Assembly: GCF_007994075.1 (NCBI RefSeq)
Contig: NZ_VIWU01000001.1
Coordinates: 3,410,001-3,474,000 of the forward strand
Source of the DNA: Pseudonocardia hierapolitana
GTDB taxonomy: Bacteria > Actinomycetota > Actinomycetes > Mycobacteriales > Pseudonocardiaceae
Length of the DNA stretch: 64,000 bases
Reading direction: 5' to 3'
The position numbers were made by a program, and so were the translations under genes. Numbering within the stretch: the first letter of the stretch is position 1; every line of letters begins with the position of its first letter. Shown here one piece after another: positions 32,197-40,905 of this stretch. The notes beneath the pieces were generated by a model. The model did no database searches. It worked only from the letters and a program-made list of their open reading frames with translations, and was not told the DNA's origin.

Positions 32197-33137
32197 GCGA
32201 CGCCCCCCGCGCGCACCGATTCGAGCCACTTCTGGGCGGCCGCGAACTGCGCCGCGTCGGCGCCCCCGATCGGCAGCGGGGACGTGCTGGGGGCCGCGGT
32301 CGACACCCCGTTGCCCGCACGCGGGTACGAGCCGAGGAACCGGACGCGGTCACACCTGCGGTGCAGCGCGGCGAGCGCCTCACCCATGGCGGGCTCGGAG
32401 ACGTGACCGGTGCAGTCGAGGTGGAACCAGTACTCGGCGTGCCGGTCCTTGATCGGCCGCGACTCGATGCGGGTGAGGTCGATCCCGCGGACGGCCAGCT
32501 CCGTGAGCAGGCCGAGGAGCGCGCCGGGGCGGTTCTGCGTGGTGGCGGCGAGCGACGTGCGGTCGTGCCCGGTGGCTGCGGGTGGCGGGCCGGGCGGGGC
32601 CACGAGCGCGAACCGGGTGATCGCGCCCGCGTTGTCGGCGATGTCGTCGGCGAGGATGTCGAGGCCGTGCTGCTCGGCGGCCAGCGGCGCCGAGACGGCG
32701 GCGTCGAACTCCCCCCGGGCCACCTGCGCCGCCGCCTCGGACGTGGAGGCCGACAGCAGGACGTCGGCCGCCGGAAGCCGGGCGGCGATCCATTCCCGGG
32801 TCTGGGCGATGCCGTGCGGGTGGGACGCGACCGTGCGCACGTCGTCGAGGCGCGTGCCCGGCCGCACCAGCAGCGCGAACCGGACCGCCAGCACGGCCTC
32901 GCGCACGATCACCAGCGGCGGGTCGGCGACCAGGCCGTCGAGCACCGCGGGGACCGCACCCTCCACCGAGTTCTCGATCGGCACGCAGCCGAGGTCGGCC
33001 GAGCCGTCCCGCACGGCGGCCAGCACGGCCGGGGAGCCGGCGCAGGGCACGAACTCGGCCCCCGCGGCCTCGGGCATCGACCGCAGTGCCTGCTCGGTGA
33101 AGGTGGCGCGCGGCCCGAGGAACGCGATGCGGGTCAC
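32193..33137 (-). CDS. pheA: Prephenate dehydratase
   Basis: The 314-residue protein starts FLGPRATFTEQAL and contains VPIENSVEGAV, the substrate-binding region of prephenate dehydratase. A C-terminal ACT domain includes LTRIESRPIKD, the ESRP motif that binds phenylalanine for feedback control. It makes phenylpyruvate from prephenate. GTG 33137 has AGGG seven bases upstream and lies 22 bases from the divergent macro-domain gene. Confidence 0.95.
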   Translation of the reverse strand: MTRIAFLGPRATFTEQALRSMPEAAGAEFVPCAGSPAVLAAVRDGSADLGCVPIENSVEGAVPAVLDGLVADPPLVIVREAVLAVRFALLVRPGTRLDDVRTVASHPHGIAQTREWIAARLPAADVLLSASTSEAAAQVARGEFDAAVSAPLAAEQHGLDILADDIADNAGAITRFALVAPPGPPPAATGHDRTSLAATTQNRPGALLGLLTELAVRGIDLTRIESRPIKDRHAEYWFHLDCTGHVSEPAMGEALAALHRRCDRVRFLGSYPRAGNGVSTAAPSTSPLPIGGADAAQFAAAQKWLESVRAGGVA

Positions 33138-33159
33138 GCCTCGACCCTACTGTGGGGGC

Positions 33160-33714
33160 ATGGGCAGCCTGACGCTGGTGCTGGTCGCGGTCGACGCTCC
33201 GATGGCGCGGGCCTGGCGCGCGCTCGCGGAGGCCCGCGATGGGCTCGTCGTGCACGAGGGCTCGATCACCGACGTGGACGCCGATGCCGTGGTGAGCCCC
33301 GCCAACTCGTTCGGGTTCATGGGCGGTGGCATCGACGCCGTGTACGCCCGCTGGTTCCCCGGCATCTCCGACCGCGTCCGTGCGGCGTCCGGCGCCGACC
33401 GCGGCGGCGAGCTCCCGGTCGGTGAGGCCGTGATCGTGGCGACCGGCGTCGAACGGCCGGCCTGGCTGGTGAGCGCGCCGACGATGCGCAGGCCCGGTGA
33501 GCGGCTCCCGCCGGACGGCGGCGCCGCCCGCGCCGCGGCAGGCGCGGTGTTGCGGCTCTGGCGCGACGGCAGCCTGCCCGACGGCACCCCGGTGCACGAG
33601 GCGGTACGCACGATCGCCATGCCCGGCCTCGGCACGGGTGTGGGCGGCCTGCCACCCGAGGTCTGCGCCGCGCAGGTCGGCGCCGCGTGGGACGAGGTCC
33701 TCGGCGAGGTATGA
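33160..33714 (+). CDS. Macro domain protein
   Basis: The 184-residue protein is a single macro domain. VVSPANSFGFMGGGID is the ADP-ribose-binding loop (N-S-x-G-x-M-x-G-G-x-D) and AMPGLGTGVGGLP the phosphate-binding Gly loop. It should bind or hydrolyse ADP-ribose or related nucleotides. ATG 33160 follows GGGG. It is transcribed away from pheA. Confidence 0.88.
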   Translation: MGSLTLVLVAVDAPMARAWRALAEARDGLVVHEGSITDVDADAVVSPANSFGFMGGGIDAVYARWFPGISDRVRAASGADRGGELPVGEAVIVATGVERPAWLVSAPTMRRPGERLPPDGGAARAAAGAVLRLWRDGSLPDGTPVHEAVRTIAMPGLGTGVGGLPPEVCAAQVGAAWDEVLGEV

Positions 33715-33757
33715 CCCCGCGAGTCGCGGTCCGGGTGCGGGCGCGTCGGGGTGAGCG

Positions 33758-34636
33758 TCAGGCGAGCAGGCCGAGGCCGGCGAGCTGGGTGGCGGGCACG
33801 GGCTCGGGGTCGGTGCCGCAGCGCGACAGGAGCCCGCGCACGCCCTTGACGGAGCGCTCGGAGAGGCCGGTGATCTCCTTCGCGAGCGCCGCGCCGTCGG
33901 TGGACTCGAGCGCCTCGCGGACGTCACCGCCGCTCAGCGCCCGCGCGACGCCCACCAGCAGGTTGAGGATGCCGTGACGGCGCTGGTCGTCGTGCTCGCT
34001 GCGGACGACCTGACGCAGTCCGAGCGTGGTGAACGGCCGGCCCGTGTCGACGACCACGTGGAGGAACTCCTCCACCTCAGCGACCGACGGCACGTCGGAT
34101 GCGCGGGGGCCGCCGCAGCGCAGCTTCGGCGCGCACCCGTGCTCGGCGACGCGCCGCACGGCGCGCAGCCAGGCACTGATGTCCGCCGGCTCGATGCCCG
34201 CAGGCCTGCGGGGCTCGACCACCGCGACGACGTCCTCCGGCACGAACTCCGACACCCGCTCCAGCCAGACCGCGTCGACGTCGGGCGGAGCCGCGGTCTC
34301 GACCGTGCGCGGCGTGAGCAGGCTCGACCGCGAGAAGACCGTGGAGAGCGCCTTCGGCACGGCGCCCAGCCCGGTGTCGACCACGAGCGACACGTCGACC
34401 GGGCGCGAAGGCACCGACCGCGCCAACTCCTGTACCAGCGCGGGAAGCCGCGACACGGGGCAGACGAGCTGCCCGACGAGACCGCCGTAGCGGCCGTCCC
34501 GTGCGCTCAGGTACCGCGATACGACGGCGTCCACGCCGGGCGCCACCGACCGCGGCTGCAGCAGGCTCGTGTCGTCGACCAGCTGCGAGAAGAGCGGTGG
34601 GATGGCCCATGGATCCGCACCAGCCGCCGTCGTCAC
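33758..34636 (-). CDS. Conserved actinobacterial hypothetical protein
   Basis: I do not recognise a family for this 292-residue soluble protein. Alternating strands and helices (VDVSLVVDTG, EDVVAVVEPR, APKLRCGGP) read like a beta/alpha barrel, and the last third is helical. No signal peptide or metal motif is seen. GTG 34636 gives the first residues TTAAGADPWAIPP; the upstream extension looks non-coding. It stands alone between the macro-domain gene and the iron-box promoter. Confidence 0.6.
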   Translation of the reverse strand: MTTAAGADPWAIPPLFSQLVDDTSLLQPRSVAPGVDAVVSRYLSARDGRYGGLVGQLVCPVSRLPALVQELARSVPSRPVDVSLVVDTGLGAVPKALSTVFSRSSLLTPRTVETAAPPDVDAVWLERVSEFVPEDVVAVVEPRRPAGIEPADISAWLRAVRRVAEHGCAPKLRCGGPRASDVPSVAEVEEFLHVVVDTGRPFTTLGLRQVVRSEHDDQRRHGILNLLVGVARALSGGDVREALESTDGAALAKEITGLSERSVKGVRGLLSRCGTDPEPVPATQLAGLGLLA

Positions 34637-34717
34637 GATCCCAGACGCTAACGGGTGGGCTCGGGCCGCGTGACATCGGCCGTGGGTTCGGGCCCTGGAC
34701 ACCCACCCGGACAGCCT

Positions 34718-34736
34718 ATAGCTTAGGCTCACCTAA
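34718..34736 (+). promoter_or_regulatory. DtxR/IdeR-type iron box
   Basis: The 19 bases ATAGCTTAGGCTCACCTAA match the actinobacterial iron-box consensus TTAGGTTAGGCTAACCTAA at 16 of 19 positions and keep its dyad. The site lies 17 bases before the TTG start of the HugZ/DUF2470 gene, so a Fe2+-loaded repressor would block this promoter when iron is plentiful. Confidence 0.8.
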
Positions 34737-34753
34737 GTCACGGAGGTGTCTCG

Positions 34754-35566
34754 TTGGGATCCACCCGACCCCGCCGACCGCCCGCTCCGTCGGCCGCCGA
34801 ACGCGCTCGTAGCGTCGCCGCGCGCGGCGGCACGGCGAGCCTCGTCGGCACCGGTGCGCCCCAGGCCGTGCCCGTCGTGCACCACGTGCGCGCGGACGGC
34901 TCCGCGGTCCTGCTGCTCGACGACGACGAGCCCGTGCTCGACGCGATCCGAAACGCACCCGGCGGCGAGTTCGCGGCGATGCTCGAGATCACCGACCACG
35001 CGCCGGTGGAGCTGCGGGAGCCCGTCCGCGCACTGCTGTGGATCACCGGCCGGTTGCGGGTGCCGGAGCCCGACATCGCCCGGCGCATCGCGCTGCAGGT
35101 CGCCGACGTGCGCCCGCAGGAGGACCTGCTGCGCCTGGGCCACGGTGCCACCCTGGTGCGCCTCGACCCCGGATCGGCCGTGCTCTCCGACGCCGAGGGC
35201 ACCGCGGCCCTCACCCCCGTCGACCTGGCGGCCGCCTGGCCGGACCCGTTCTGCCGCTACGAGGGCCACTGGCTCGCCCACCTCGAGGAGTCGCACTCGG
35301 ACGTCCTCGACGTACTGGCCCGGCACCTGCCGCCCGCACTGCGCGACCTGCGCGACGCTCGGCTGCGCCCGCTCGGGATGGACCGCTACGGCCTGCGCCT
35401 GCGGCTGGAGGCACCGGGCCGCGACCACGACGTCCGGATCGCGTGGGCCGAGCAGGCCACCACGGTGGAGGAGCTGCGCACGCAGATGCAGCACCTGATC
35501 GGGTGCCCGATGCGGCGCGGGGTGGACGTCGACCCGCTCGGGGGGAGCAGGCCCGCCGCCGGCTAG
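34754..35566 (+). CDS. HugZ-like heme utilisation protein with DUF2470 domain
   Basis: TTG 34754 is chosen because a perfect GGAGG lies seven bases upstream. Residues about 20-120 form an FMN-binding-type split barrel (GTASLVGTGAPQAVPVVHHV), and the C-terminal 90 residues are DUF2470 (FCRYEGHWLAHLEESHSDVL to LRTQMQHLIGC). The combination occurs in HugZ/HutZ heme-degrading proteins. An iron box just upstream supports a role in iron or heme acquisition. Heme oxygenase activity is inferred, not shown. The 3' end overlaps the convergent DUF3817 gene by four bases. Confidence 0.8.
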   Translation: MGSTRPRRPPAPSAAERARSVAARGGTASLVGTGAPQAVPVVHHVRADGSAVLLLDDDEPVLDAIRNAPGGEFAAMLEITDHAPVELREPVRALLWITGRLRVPEPDIARRIALQVADVRPQEDLLRLGHGATLVRLDPGSAVLSDAEGTAALTPVDLAAAWPDPFCRYEGHWLAHLEESHSDVLDVLARHLPPALRDLRDARLRPLGMDRYGLRLRLEAPGRDHDVRIAWAEQATTVEELRTQMQHLIGCPMRRGVDVDPLGGSRPAAG

Positions 35567-35880
35567 CTCACGGGGCTCTGCCCGGCGCGCACGCGCTGGG
35601 TGACCCGGCGCTCGGCCACGAACGAGGCCACCGGGATCGTGCCTGCCACCAGGATGAGCAGGGCGTCGAGCGGCTTCCACCGCCCGCGCTCGGCCAGCAG
35701 CAGCGTGCAGACGATGTAGATCATGTACAGGAATCCGTGGGTGACGCCCACGACCGCCACCAGCTGCGGCTGTCCGAAGACGTACTTCATCGGCATCGCG
35801 ATCAGCACGAGGACGAGCAGCCCGACGCCGGTGACCCATGCGGCGATGCGGTAGGCGAGCAGGGCGGTCTGGATCGACAC
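35563..35880 (-). CDS. DUF3817 membrane protein
   Basis: The 105-residue protein has three membrane helices; VTHGFLYMIYIVCTLLL in the middle with its His is the DUF3817 signature. GTG 35880 has GAGGA six bases upstream, inside the tail of the preceding gene's intergenic gap. These proteins lie at the actinobacterial membrane without a known function. It is co-transcribed with the upstream small membrane protein. Confidence 0.85.
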   Translation of the reverse strand: MSIQTALLAYRIAAWVTGVGLLVLVLIAMPMKYVFGQPQLVAVVGVTHGFLYMIYIVCTLLLAERGRWKPLDALLILVAGTIPVASFVAERRVTQRVRAGQSPVS

Positions 35881-35887
35881 GGCGTCC

Positions 35888-36307
35888 TCAGCGATCGGGG
35901 TTGCGGGCGGCCAGCTCGGCCAGCATCTGGTTGTAGGCGACGAGCTCGGGGTCGTCGTCCACCGGTTGTGGGGCGGCGTCGCGCGGGCGCGGCCCGAACG
36001 GCGACGGGGCGTCCGGGTCCGTGGCGGGGCGCGGCTGCGGGAGGGGCGGGGCGGCCGCCTCCTCGGCGGCGGCCGGGGCGGCTTCCTCCAGCTTCGCCGC
36101 CTCCATCCGCAGCATGCGCCACCACATCACGCCGAAGAACACGGCGAAGAGCGGCCACTGCAGCCCGTACCCGACGTTCAGCGCGCTGCCCATCGCGGAC
36201 CCGGCGCGCTGCCACTGCCAGGCGGCGAGCCAGCCGCACGTGACCATCGCACCGAGCGTGAGCACGTGCCAGACGATCCATCTCGGGGAGAGGATCAGCC
36301 GACGCAC
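35888..36307 (-). CDS. Small membrane protein with acidic/proline-rich tail
   Basis: The 139-residue protein has two membrane helices, at about residues 9-28 and 45-61; the first contains WIVWHVLTLGAMVTCGWLA and is followed by WQWQRAG. A long Ala/Pro/Glu-rich tail follows. The start resembles the N-terminal part of SURF1-like proteins and similar actinobacterial hypotheticals. GTG 36307 is the most likely start. No function can be given. Confidence 0.65.
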   Translation of the reverse strand: MRRLILSPRWIVWHVLTLGAMVTCGWLAAWQWQRAGSAMGSALNVGYGLQWPLFAVFFGVMWWRMLRMEAAKLEEAAPAAAEEAAAPPLPQPRPATDPDAPSPFGPRPRDAAPQPVDDDPELVAYNQMLAELAARNPDR

Positions 36308-36423
36308 GCCGTCCAGGTTACCCAAGGCCGTGTCCGGCGGGCTCCTGGTCGATGGGCTTCGCATCCAGGCGGTCGCCGGCGAGGCGGAGGCCTGCAGGGC
36401 GCGGCCTAGTAGCGTCCGCGACC

Positions 36424-37239
36424 GTGACCCGCTCGACCACCGTCCGGGACTGGATCGCGCCGCCACCACCCGGAACGGCCCCCCTCACCGACCCGCGGAC
36501 CCGCAGGCTCGTCGGGTTGGAGGTGCTGGTCGTCCTCTCGGTGACGCTCGGGCTGTCCGCCGTGCGCAGCGGTCTCTCCCTGCTCGACGCCCTGCTGCAG
36601 CCGGTGCCGCTCAACGAGCAGCAGGTGGCGCTGAACGCACCCGCCGCGGAGCTCGGGCTCATCGACCTCGCGCTCCAGCTCACGCGGGTGCTCCAGCTGG
36701 TCGGCTGGGGCGCGTTGGGCGCCTACCTGCTGCTGCGCGCCGGCTTCGCGATGCGGGACGTCGGGCTCGACCGGCGCCGCCCCGGCCGGGACGCGCTGGG
36801 GTCGGCCGGCCTCGCCGCGCTGATCGGGATCCCCGGCCTCGGGCTGTACCTGTTCGCCCGCGCGATCGGGGTGAGCGTGACGATCGCGCCCACCACGCTC
36901 GACGACACCTGGTGGCGGGTGCCGGTGCTGCTGGCGTCCGCGGCCGCGAACAGCTGGGCCGAGGAGGTGGTGATGGTCGCCTACCTGATCACGCGGCTGC
37001 GCCAGCTCGGCTGGTCGGAGAACCGGTCGCTGCTCGTCCAGGCCCTGCTGCGGGGCAGCTACCACCTGTACCAGGGCCTCGGCGGGTTCGTCGGCAACAT
37101 CGTCATGGGGCTGGTGTTCGGCCGTGTGTGGCAGCGCACCAACCGCCTGTGGATGCTCGTCGGAGGGCATGCGCTGATCGACATCGTGGCGTTCCTGGGC
37201 TACGCGGCCCTCTCCGGCCACGTGTCCTGGCTCCCCTGA
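36424..37239 (+). CDS. CPBP family intramembrane glutamic endopeptidase
   Basis: About eight membrane helices are visible. The active-site motifs are AEEVVMVAYL (EExxx), YHLYQG (the conserved His after the second motif) and GGHALID. This is the CPBP/Rce1-like family, whose members cleave in the membrane. GTG 36424 is preferred since the ATG at 36352 would add an Arg-rich, atypical extension. Substrate unknown; no bacteriocin genes are near. Confidence 0.85.
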   Translation: MTRSTTVRDWIAPPPPGTAPLTDPRTRRLVGLEVLVVLSVTLGLSAVRSGLSLLDALLQPVPLNEQQVALNAPAAELGLIDLALQLTRVLQLVGWGALGAYLLLRAGFAMRDVGLDRRRPGRDALGSAGLAALIGIPGLGLYLFARAIGVSVTIAPTTLDDTWWRVPVLLASAAANSWAEEVVMVAYLITRLRQLGWSENRSLLVQALLRGSYHLYQGLGGFVGNIVMGLVFGRVWQRTNRLWMLVGGHALIDIVAFLGYAALSGHVSWLP

Positions 37240-37245
37240 CGGCGG

Positions 37246-38184
37246 TCAGCGCAGGGTGATCTGCTTGCCGGCGAGGGCGTCGCGGGCGCGGCGCTCGGTG
37301 TCGGTGAGCGGGGTGTCCTCGGCGAGGGCGGCGTCCAGTCGCTCCGCGAAGGCGGCGAGGGGCTCGCTCCACTCCTTGGCGTGCAGGTCGCGGTCGACGT
37401 CCCACACCGGCACGAGCAGGCCGTGGGCCCGGAACGAGCCGGCGTACCTGGCGTCCTCGGCGAGGGCCAGCTCACCTCGCGCCTGCAGCCGGGCCAGCGC
37501 CGCCAGCAGGGCTTCCTCCGGCTCCGGCCGCACCCATCGCAGGTGAGCCTTCGAACCGGTGTCCACCCAGTACGCGGCCCGGACCCCGGGTGCAGGCACC
37601 GACTCGGTCGGCATGATCACCTTGTTGGCGCGCTCCAGCGCGGCGGTGACGTCGGGGCTGGGCTCCGAGCCGTCCTCGGCGGGCGGGATCCACCAGCCGA
37701 AGTCGGCGTGCACGGTGACGTCGAGCGTCGCCTCCGGGTCGAGCACGTCCTGCAGCCGCACCAGCTCCCCGGCGACGCCCGGACCGACGACCGGGAGCGC
37801 CGTTCCCGGTTCGGCCTCCTGCGCCCAGCGCAGCGCCTTGGCCACGTCGGCCGACAGGTCGCCGGAGTGCGCCTGCACCTGCATGCCGAGCAGGATCGAC
37901 CCGTCCGGCCGCACGACCGCCGCAGCGGCCCCGGGCAGCACGGTGGCGAGCGTGACCGGAGCGCCCCCGGACTCGCGCAGCGGCAGCGGCGCCGTGGCCG
38001 ACGGCAGGAACTCGCGCATCGCGACCAGATCGCACTCCGCGGCGAGGCCCTCGAACGGCCGGATGACGATCACGTCGTCACCGGCGCCGTGGCAGGCCTT
38101 GTATCGCTTGCCCGAGCCGCAGGGACAGGGGCGGCGGGGGTTCTCACCCGCGGACGCCGCCTTGGCACGTGTCTTCTTGCCCAT
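37246..38184 (-). CDS. DUF5926 family protein with SEC-C zinc motif
   Basis: The start MGKKTRAKAASAGENPRRP leads into CPCGSGKRYKACHG, a SEC-C zinc-binding motif (CxCxSGx8CH). The remaining 270 residues match a conserved actinobacterial family (DUF5926), with GFDxW-like FGWWIPP and an all-alpha/beta globular composition. ATG 38184 is the start. The motif in SecA binds SecB or the ribosome, so a protein-quality role is possible but unproven. Confidence 0.8.
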   Translation of the reverse strand: MGKKTRAKAASAGENPRRPCPCGSGKRYKACHGAGDDVIVIRPFEGLAAECDLVAMREFLPSATAPLPLRESGGAPVTLATVLPGAAAAVVRPDGSILLGMQVQAHSGDLSADVAKALRWAQEAEPGTALPVVGPGVAGELVRLQDVLDPEATLDVTVHADFGWWIPPAEDGSEPSPDVTAALERANKVIMPTESVPAPGVRAAYWVDTGSKAHLRWVRPEPEEALLAALARLQARGELALAEDARYAGSFRAHGLLVPVWDVDRDLHAKEWSEPLAAFAERLDAALAEDTPLTDTERRARDALAGKQITLR

Positions 38185-38309
38185 GGTCCGGCAGAGGCTA
38201 GCGCCCCCCGCCGGGGACCCACCACGCACCTCGACGGTTCAGCTTCCCGCTGGTCCCGCCGATCTACGCTCCCGGGCCCCAGCGGGGGGCGCTAGCGGGT
38301 CCGGCAGAG
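38185..38309. repeat. Nested direct and inverted repeats in a divergent promoter region
   Basis: The 12 bases GGTCCGGCAGAG occur at 38185-38196 and 38298-38309 in the same orientation. Just inside them, GCTAGCGCCCCCCGCCGGGG at 38197-38216 is matched by its reverse complement at 38277-38296 with one mismatch. The arms are 60 bases apart, between the starts of the SEC-C gene and the P450 gene. It may be an operator pair or the footprint of an inserted or inverted segment. Confidence 0.7.
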
Positions 38310-38324
38310 CAAGATGGGACCGCC

Positions 38325-39494
38325 ATGGCCCCTTTCGATCCCGGTGACCCGGACTTCCTCGCCGACCCCTACCCGACGTTCGCCGCCCTGCGCGCGCAGG
38401 CCCCGGTGCACGAGCACCCGCTGCTGGGCATCCCGGTCGCGGTGTCGCACGCCGCGTGTTCCGAGGTGCTGCGGGGGCGCGACCTGGGCCGGATCTGGGT
38501 CGACGCCGAGCCGGCCGCGGAGTTCCCCGCCTTCAACCTGCTGCACCGCAACTCGCTGCTCGAGCGCGAGGGCCCGCCGCACGACCGCCTGCGCCGGTTG
38601 GTGGCGGGCGCCTTCAACCGCGGCCACACCGCACGGTTGGAGCCGAGGATCCGCGAGCTGGCTGCGCGGCTCGTCGCCGAGCTCGTCGAACGCATCCGGG
38701 CTGACGGCAGCGCCGACCTGATGGCGGGCGTCGCTGCGGTCCTTCCGGTCGAGGTGATCGCGGACCTGCTCGGCGTGCCGGAGCCGGAACGGTCGGCGCT
38801 GCGGGGCTGGTCCAACACGATCGTCACGATGTACGAGGCGGATCCCGGCCGGGTGCGGCGGGCCGACGCCGAGCGGGCGGCCGCCGAGTTCGTCGAGGCG
38901 CTGCGCGGGCTCGCCGCGCACCGGCGCAGGCACCCGGGCGACGACCTGGTCACCGACCTGCTCGACGCCGACCTGGACGCCGACGAGCTGGTCGGCACCG
39001 CCGCGCTGCTGCTCATGGCCGGTCACGAGGCCACGGTCAACGTGATCGGGAACGGCGTGCTCGCCCTGCTGCGCCACCCCGAACAGTGGCGACGGCTGGT
39101 CGCCGACCCGGGGCTGGACTCCACTGCGGTGGAGGAGCTCATCCGGTACGACCCGCCCCTTCAGCTGTTCGAGCGCACCGCCGTGGTGGACACGGTGGTG
39201 GCCGGTCACCCGGTGCCGGCCGGCACGAAGATCGCCGCCCTGCTCGGCGCCGCCGCCCGCGACCCCGCCGCCTTCTCGCGGCCGGACGAGCTCGACGTCG
39301 CCCGGCAGCCGAACCCGCACCTCGGGTTCGGGGCAGGCGTGCACTACTGCCTCGGCGCGCCGCTCGCCCGGGTGGAGGTGGCCGCCACGATCGACGCGCT
39401 GCGCACCGCGCTACCGGAGATGCGGCTCGCGGCCGAGCCGCCGCGCCGCCCCGACTTCGTCATGCGCGGTCTGCGGGAGCTGCGGTTGGGCTGA
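38325..39494 (+). CDS. Cytochrome P450
   Basis: The 389-residue protein has the heme-ligand motif FGAGVHYCLGAPLARVE, the I-helix LMAGHEATVN (with the usual Thr region altered to AT), and the K-helix EELIRYDPPLQ (ExxR). The length is that of soluble bacterial class I P450s. No ferredoxin or reductase gene is adjacent. ATG 38325 lies 140 bases from the divergent SEC-C gene. The substrate is unknown. Confidence 0.92.
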   Translation: MAPFDPGDPDFLADPYPTFAALRAQAPVHEHPLLGIPVAVSHAACSEVLRGRDLGRIWVDAEPAAEFPAFNLLHRNSLLEREGPPHDRLRRLVAGAFNRGHTARLEPRIRELAARLVAELVERIRADGSADLMAGVAAVLPVEVIADLLGVPEPERSALRGWSNTIVTMYEADPGRVRRADAERAAAEFVEALRGLAAHRRRHPGDDLVTDLLDADLDADELVGTAALLLMAGHEATVNVIGNGVLALLRHPEQWRRLVADPGLDSTAVEELIRYDPPLQLFERTAVVDTVVAGHPVPAGTKIAALLGAAARDPAAFSRPDELDVARQPNPHLGFGAGVHYCLGAPLARVEVAATIDALRTALPEMRLAAEPPRRPDFVMRGLRELRLG

Positions 39495-39519
39495 CCTCCC
39501 CGCGGACGGGCGCTGCTCG

Positions 39520-40431
39520 TCAGGCCGGCGCCGGGCTCACGCGCATCAGCACCTCGCGGCGGCGCGGCGCCGCAGGCGCGAGCAGGCGGGTGAGCCGCAG
39601 CACGACGCGCGCCGTGACACCCGCGGTGACCGCCGCGAGCAGGTCGAGCACCGCGTGCAGCACGACGCCATCGGCGCGTGCCTGCACGCCGTCACGCAGC
39701 GACCACAACAGCACGACGGCGGTGAGCACCACGCTCGCCACCCACAGCCCCCACCAGACGAGCACCAGCCGCGACGGGCGCGGCCGCCGGTCCGCAGGCA
39801 GCCCGATGGCGCTGTGCTCGATCTCGGCGAGCACCGATCCGGGTATCGAGAGGTTGAGCCCGGGCACCAGCCAGCCGAGCACGATCATCCGGGGGGACCG
39901 GGACGGGCGGACCTGTGCCCGGTCGGCGGCCGCCTGCGCGGCCCGCACGGTCCACAGCACCGTCAGCACGCCGACCACGAGGCTCAGGATCGGCGCGACG
40001 GTGCCCGACGACGCCACGAGGGAATCGGAGGCCGCGACCGCCTCGGCCTGGAGCGCTCCCTCCCGGCTGGCCAGCAGCAGGATGTAGCGCCACACCTCGG
40101 CGCCGCTGGCGAGCAGCGCCACCGCGGCGGTGGCCCACAGCAACGGCACCAGCGAGCCGACGAGCGTCCGCGCTGCGACCAGCGGATCCGGACGCGCCTG
40201 CTGCGGCTCCGGGGCTTTCCACGGGCCGAGCGGGAACCCCCATCGGGGCAGGAATCGGTACCGCGGCGGGCCGGTGTAGCGGGTTCGGACCGGCTGCGGC
40301 GCGGGCGGTGTGAGCCCGGGCGGAGGTTCGGCCACCCAGCGCAGGGCGGCCAGGTAGCGGCCGCAGAACGGGCAGAACGGCCCACCACCGGCCGGGGCTC
40401 GACGACCGCAGCGCGGGCAGGGCGGCCCCAT
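39520..40431 (-). CDS. Zinc-ribbon DUF4328 membrane protein
   Basis: ATG 40431 is chosen because GGAGGAGG lies five bases upstream. The N-terminus has CPRCGRRAP-x-CPFCGRY, a four-Cys zinc ribbon. After a Pro/Arg-rich linker come about four to five membrane helices, with LVPGLNLSIPGSV typical of DUF4328. The function of this family is unknown. Confidence 0.78.
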   Translation of the reverse strand: MGPPCPRCGRRAPAGGGPFCPFCGRYLAALRWVAEPPPGLTPPAPQPVRTRYTGPPRYRFLPRWGFPLGPWKAPEPQQARPDPLVAARTLVGSLVPLLWATAAVALLASGAEVWRYILLLASREGALQAEAVAASDSLVASSGTVAPILSLVVGVLTVLWTVRAAQAAADRAQVRPSRSPRMIVLGWLVPGLNLSIPGSVLAEIEHSAIGLPADRRPRPSRLVLVWWGLWVASVVLTAVVLLWSLRDGVQARADGVVLHAVLDLLAAVTAGVTARVVLRLTRLLAPAAPRRREVLMRVSPAPA

Positions 40432-40479
40432 GCCGGCCTCCTCCGCACCGGGAGCCGCGGGATGCACGGGAATCGCTTC

Positions 40480-40812
40480 CTAGACGATCTGGGGCTGCGC
40501 GCCCCCGTCGGCGACGACCTCGCGGCCCTGCCGGGCCCACGCCTGCATCCCGCCCTCGACGTTGACGGCCGGGAAGCCCTGTGCGGACAGGTAGGCGACC
40601 ACGCGGGCCGACCGGCCGCCGGAACGGCAGATGACGTAGAGCGGATCTCCGTCGGGGAGCTCGTCCATCCGCCCGGTGAGCTCGGACATCGGCAGATGGG
40701 TGGCCCCGGGCGCGTGGCCCGCGACCCACTCGTCGGACTCGCGGACGTCGAGCAGAGCGGCGTCGGCCGGCAGCTCTGCCACCGAAACCTCCGGAACGGC
40801 TGGACCGGTCAT
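40480..40812 (-). CDS. Rhodanese-like domain protein
   Basis: The 110-residue single-domain protein has LLDVRESDEWVAGHAPGA and the active-site loop CRSGGRS with the catalytic Cys. It may act as a small thiosulfate or persulfide sulfurtransferase in the cytoplasm. ATG 40812 has GAGG nine bases upstream. Confidence 0.92.
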   Translation of the reverse strand: MTGPAVPEVSVAELPADAALLDVRESDEWVAGHAPGATHLPMSELTGRMDELPDGDPLYVICRSGGRSARVVAYLSAQGFPAVNVEGGMQAWARQGREVVADGGAQPQIV

Positions 40813-40858
40813 GGGTCCAATCCTCGCACGCCGGGACGTCATACCCCGGTGAACGCAG

Positions 40859-40890
40859 AACGGCGCCCGGCCTCGTGGCCGGGCGCCGTT
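40859..40890 (-). terminator. Strong hairpin after actP
   Basis: A perfect 14-base-pair inverted repeat (AACGGCGCCCGGCC and its complement) with a TCGT loop lies 16 bases after the actP stop. It has no long U tract, which is usual in actinomycetes. It probably ends the DUF485-actP transcript and isolates it from the rhodanese gene. Confidence 0.8.
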
Positions 40891-40905
40891 CGGGTGCGGT
40901 CGGGG

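Noticed and set aside
36424..37239. CPBP protease as bacteriocin immunity
   Set aside because: No small peptide precursor or export gene is adjacent; the family has many general roles.
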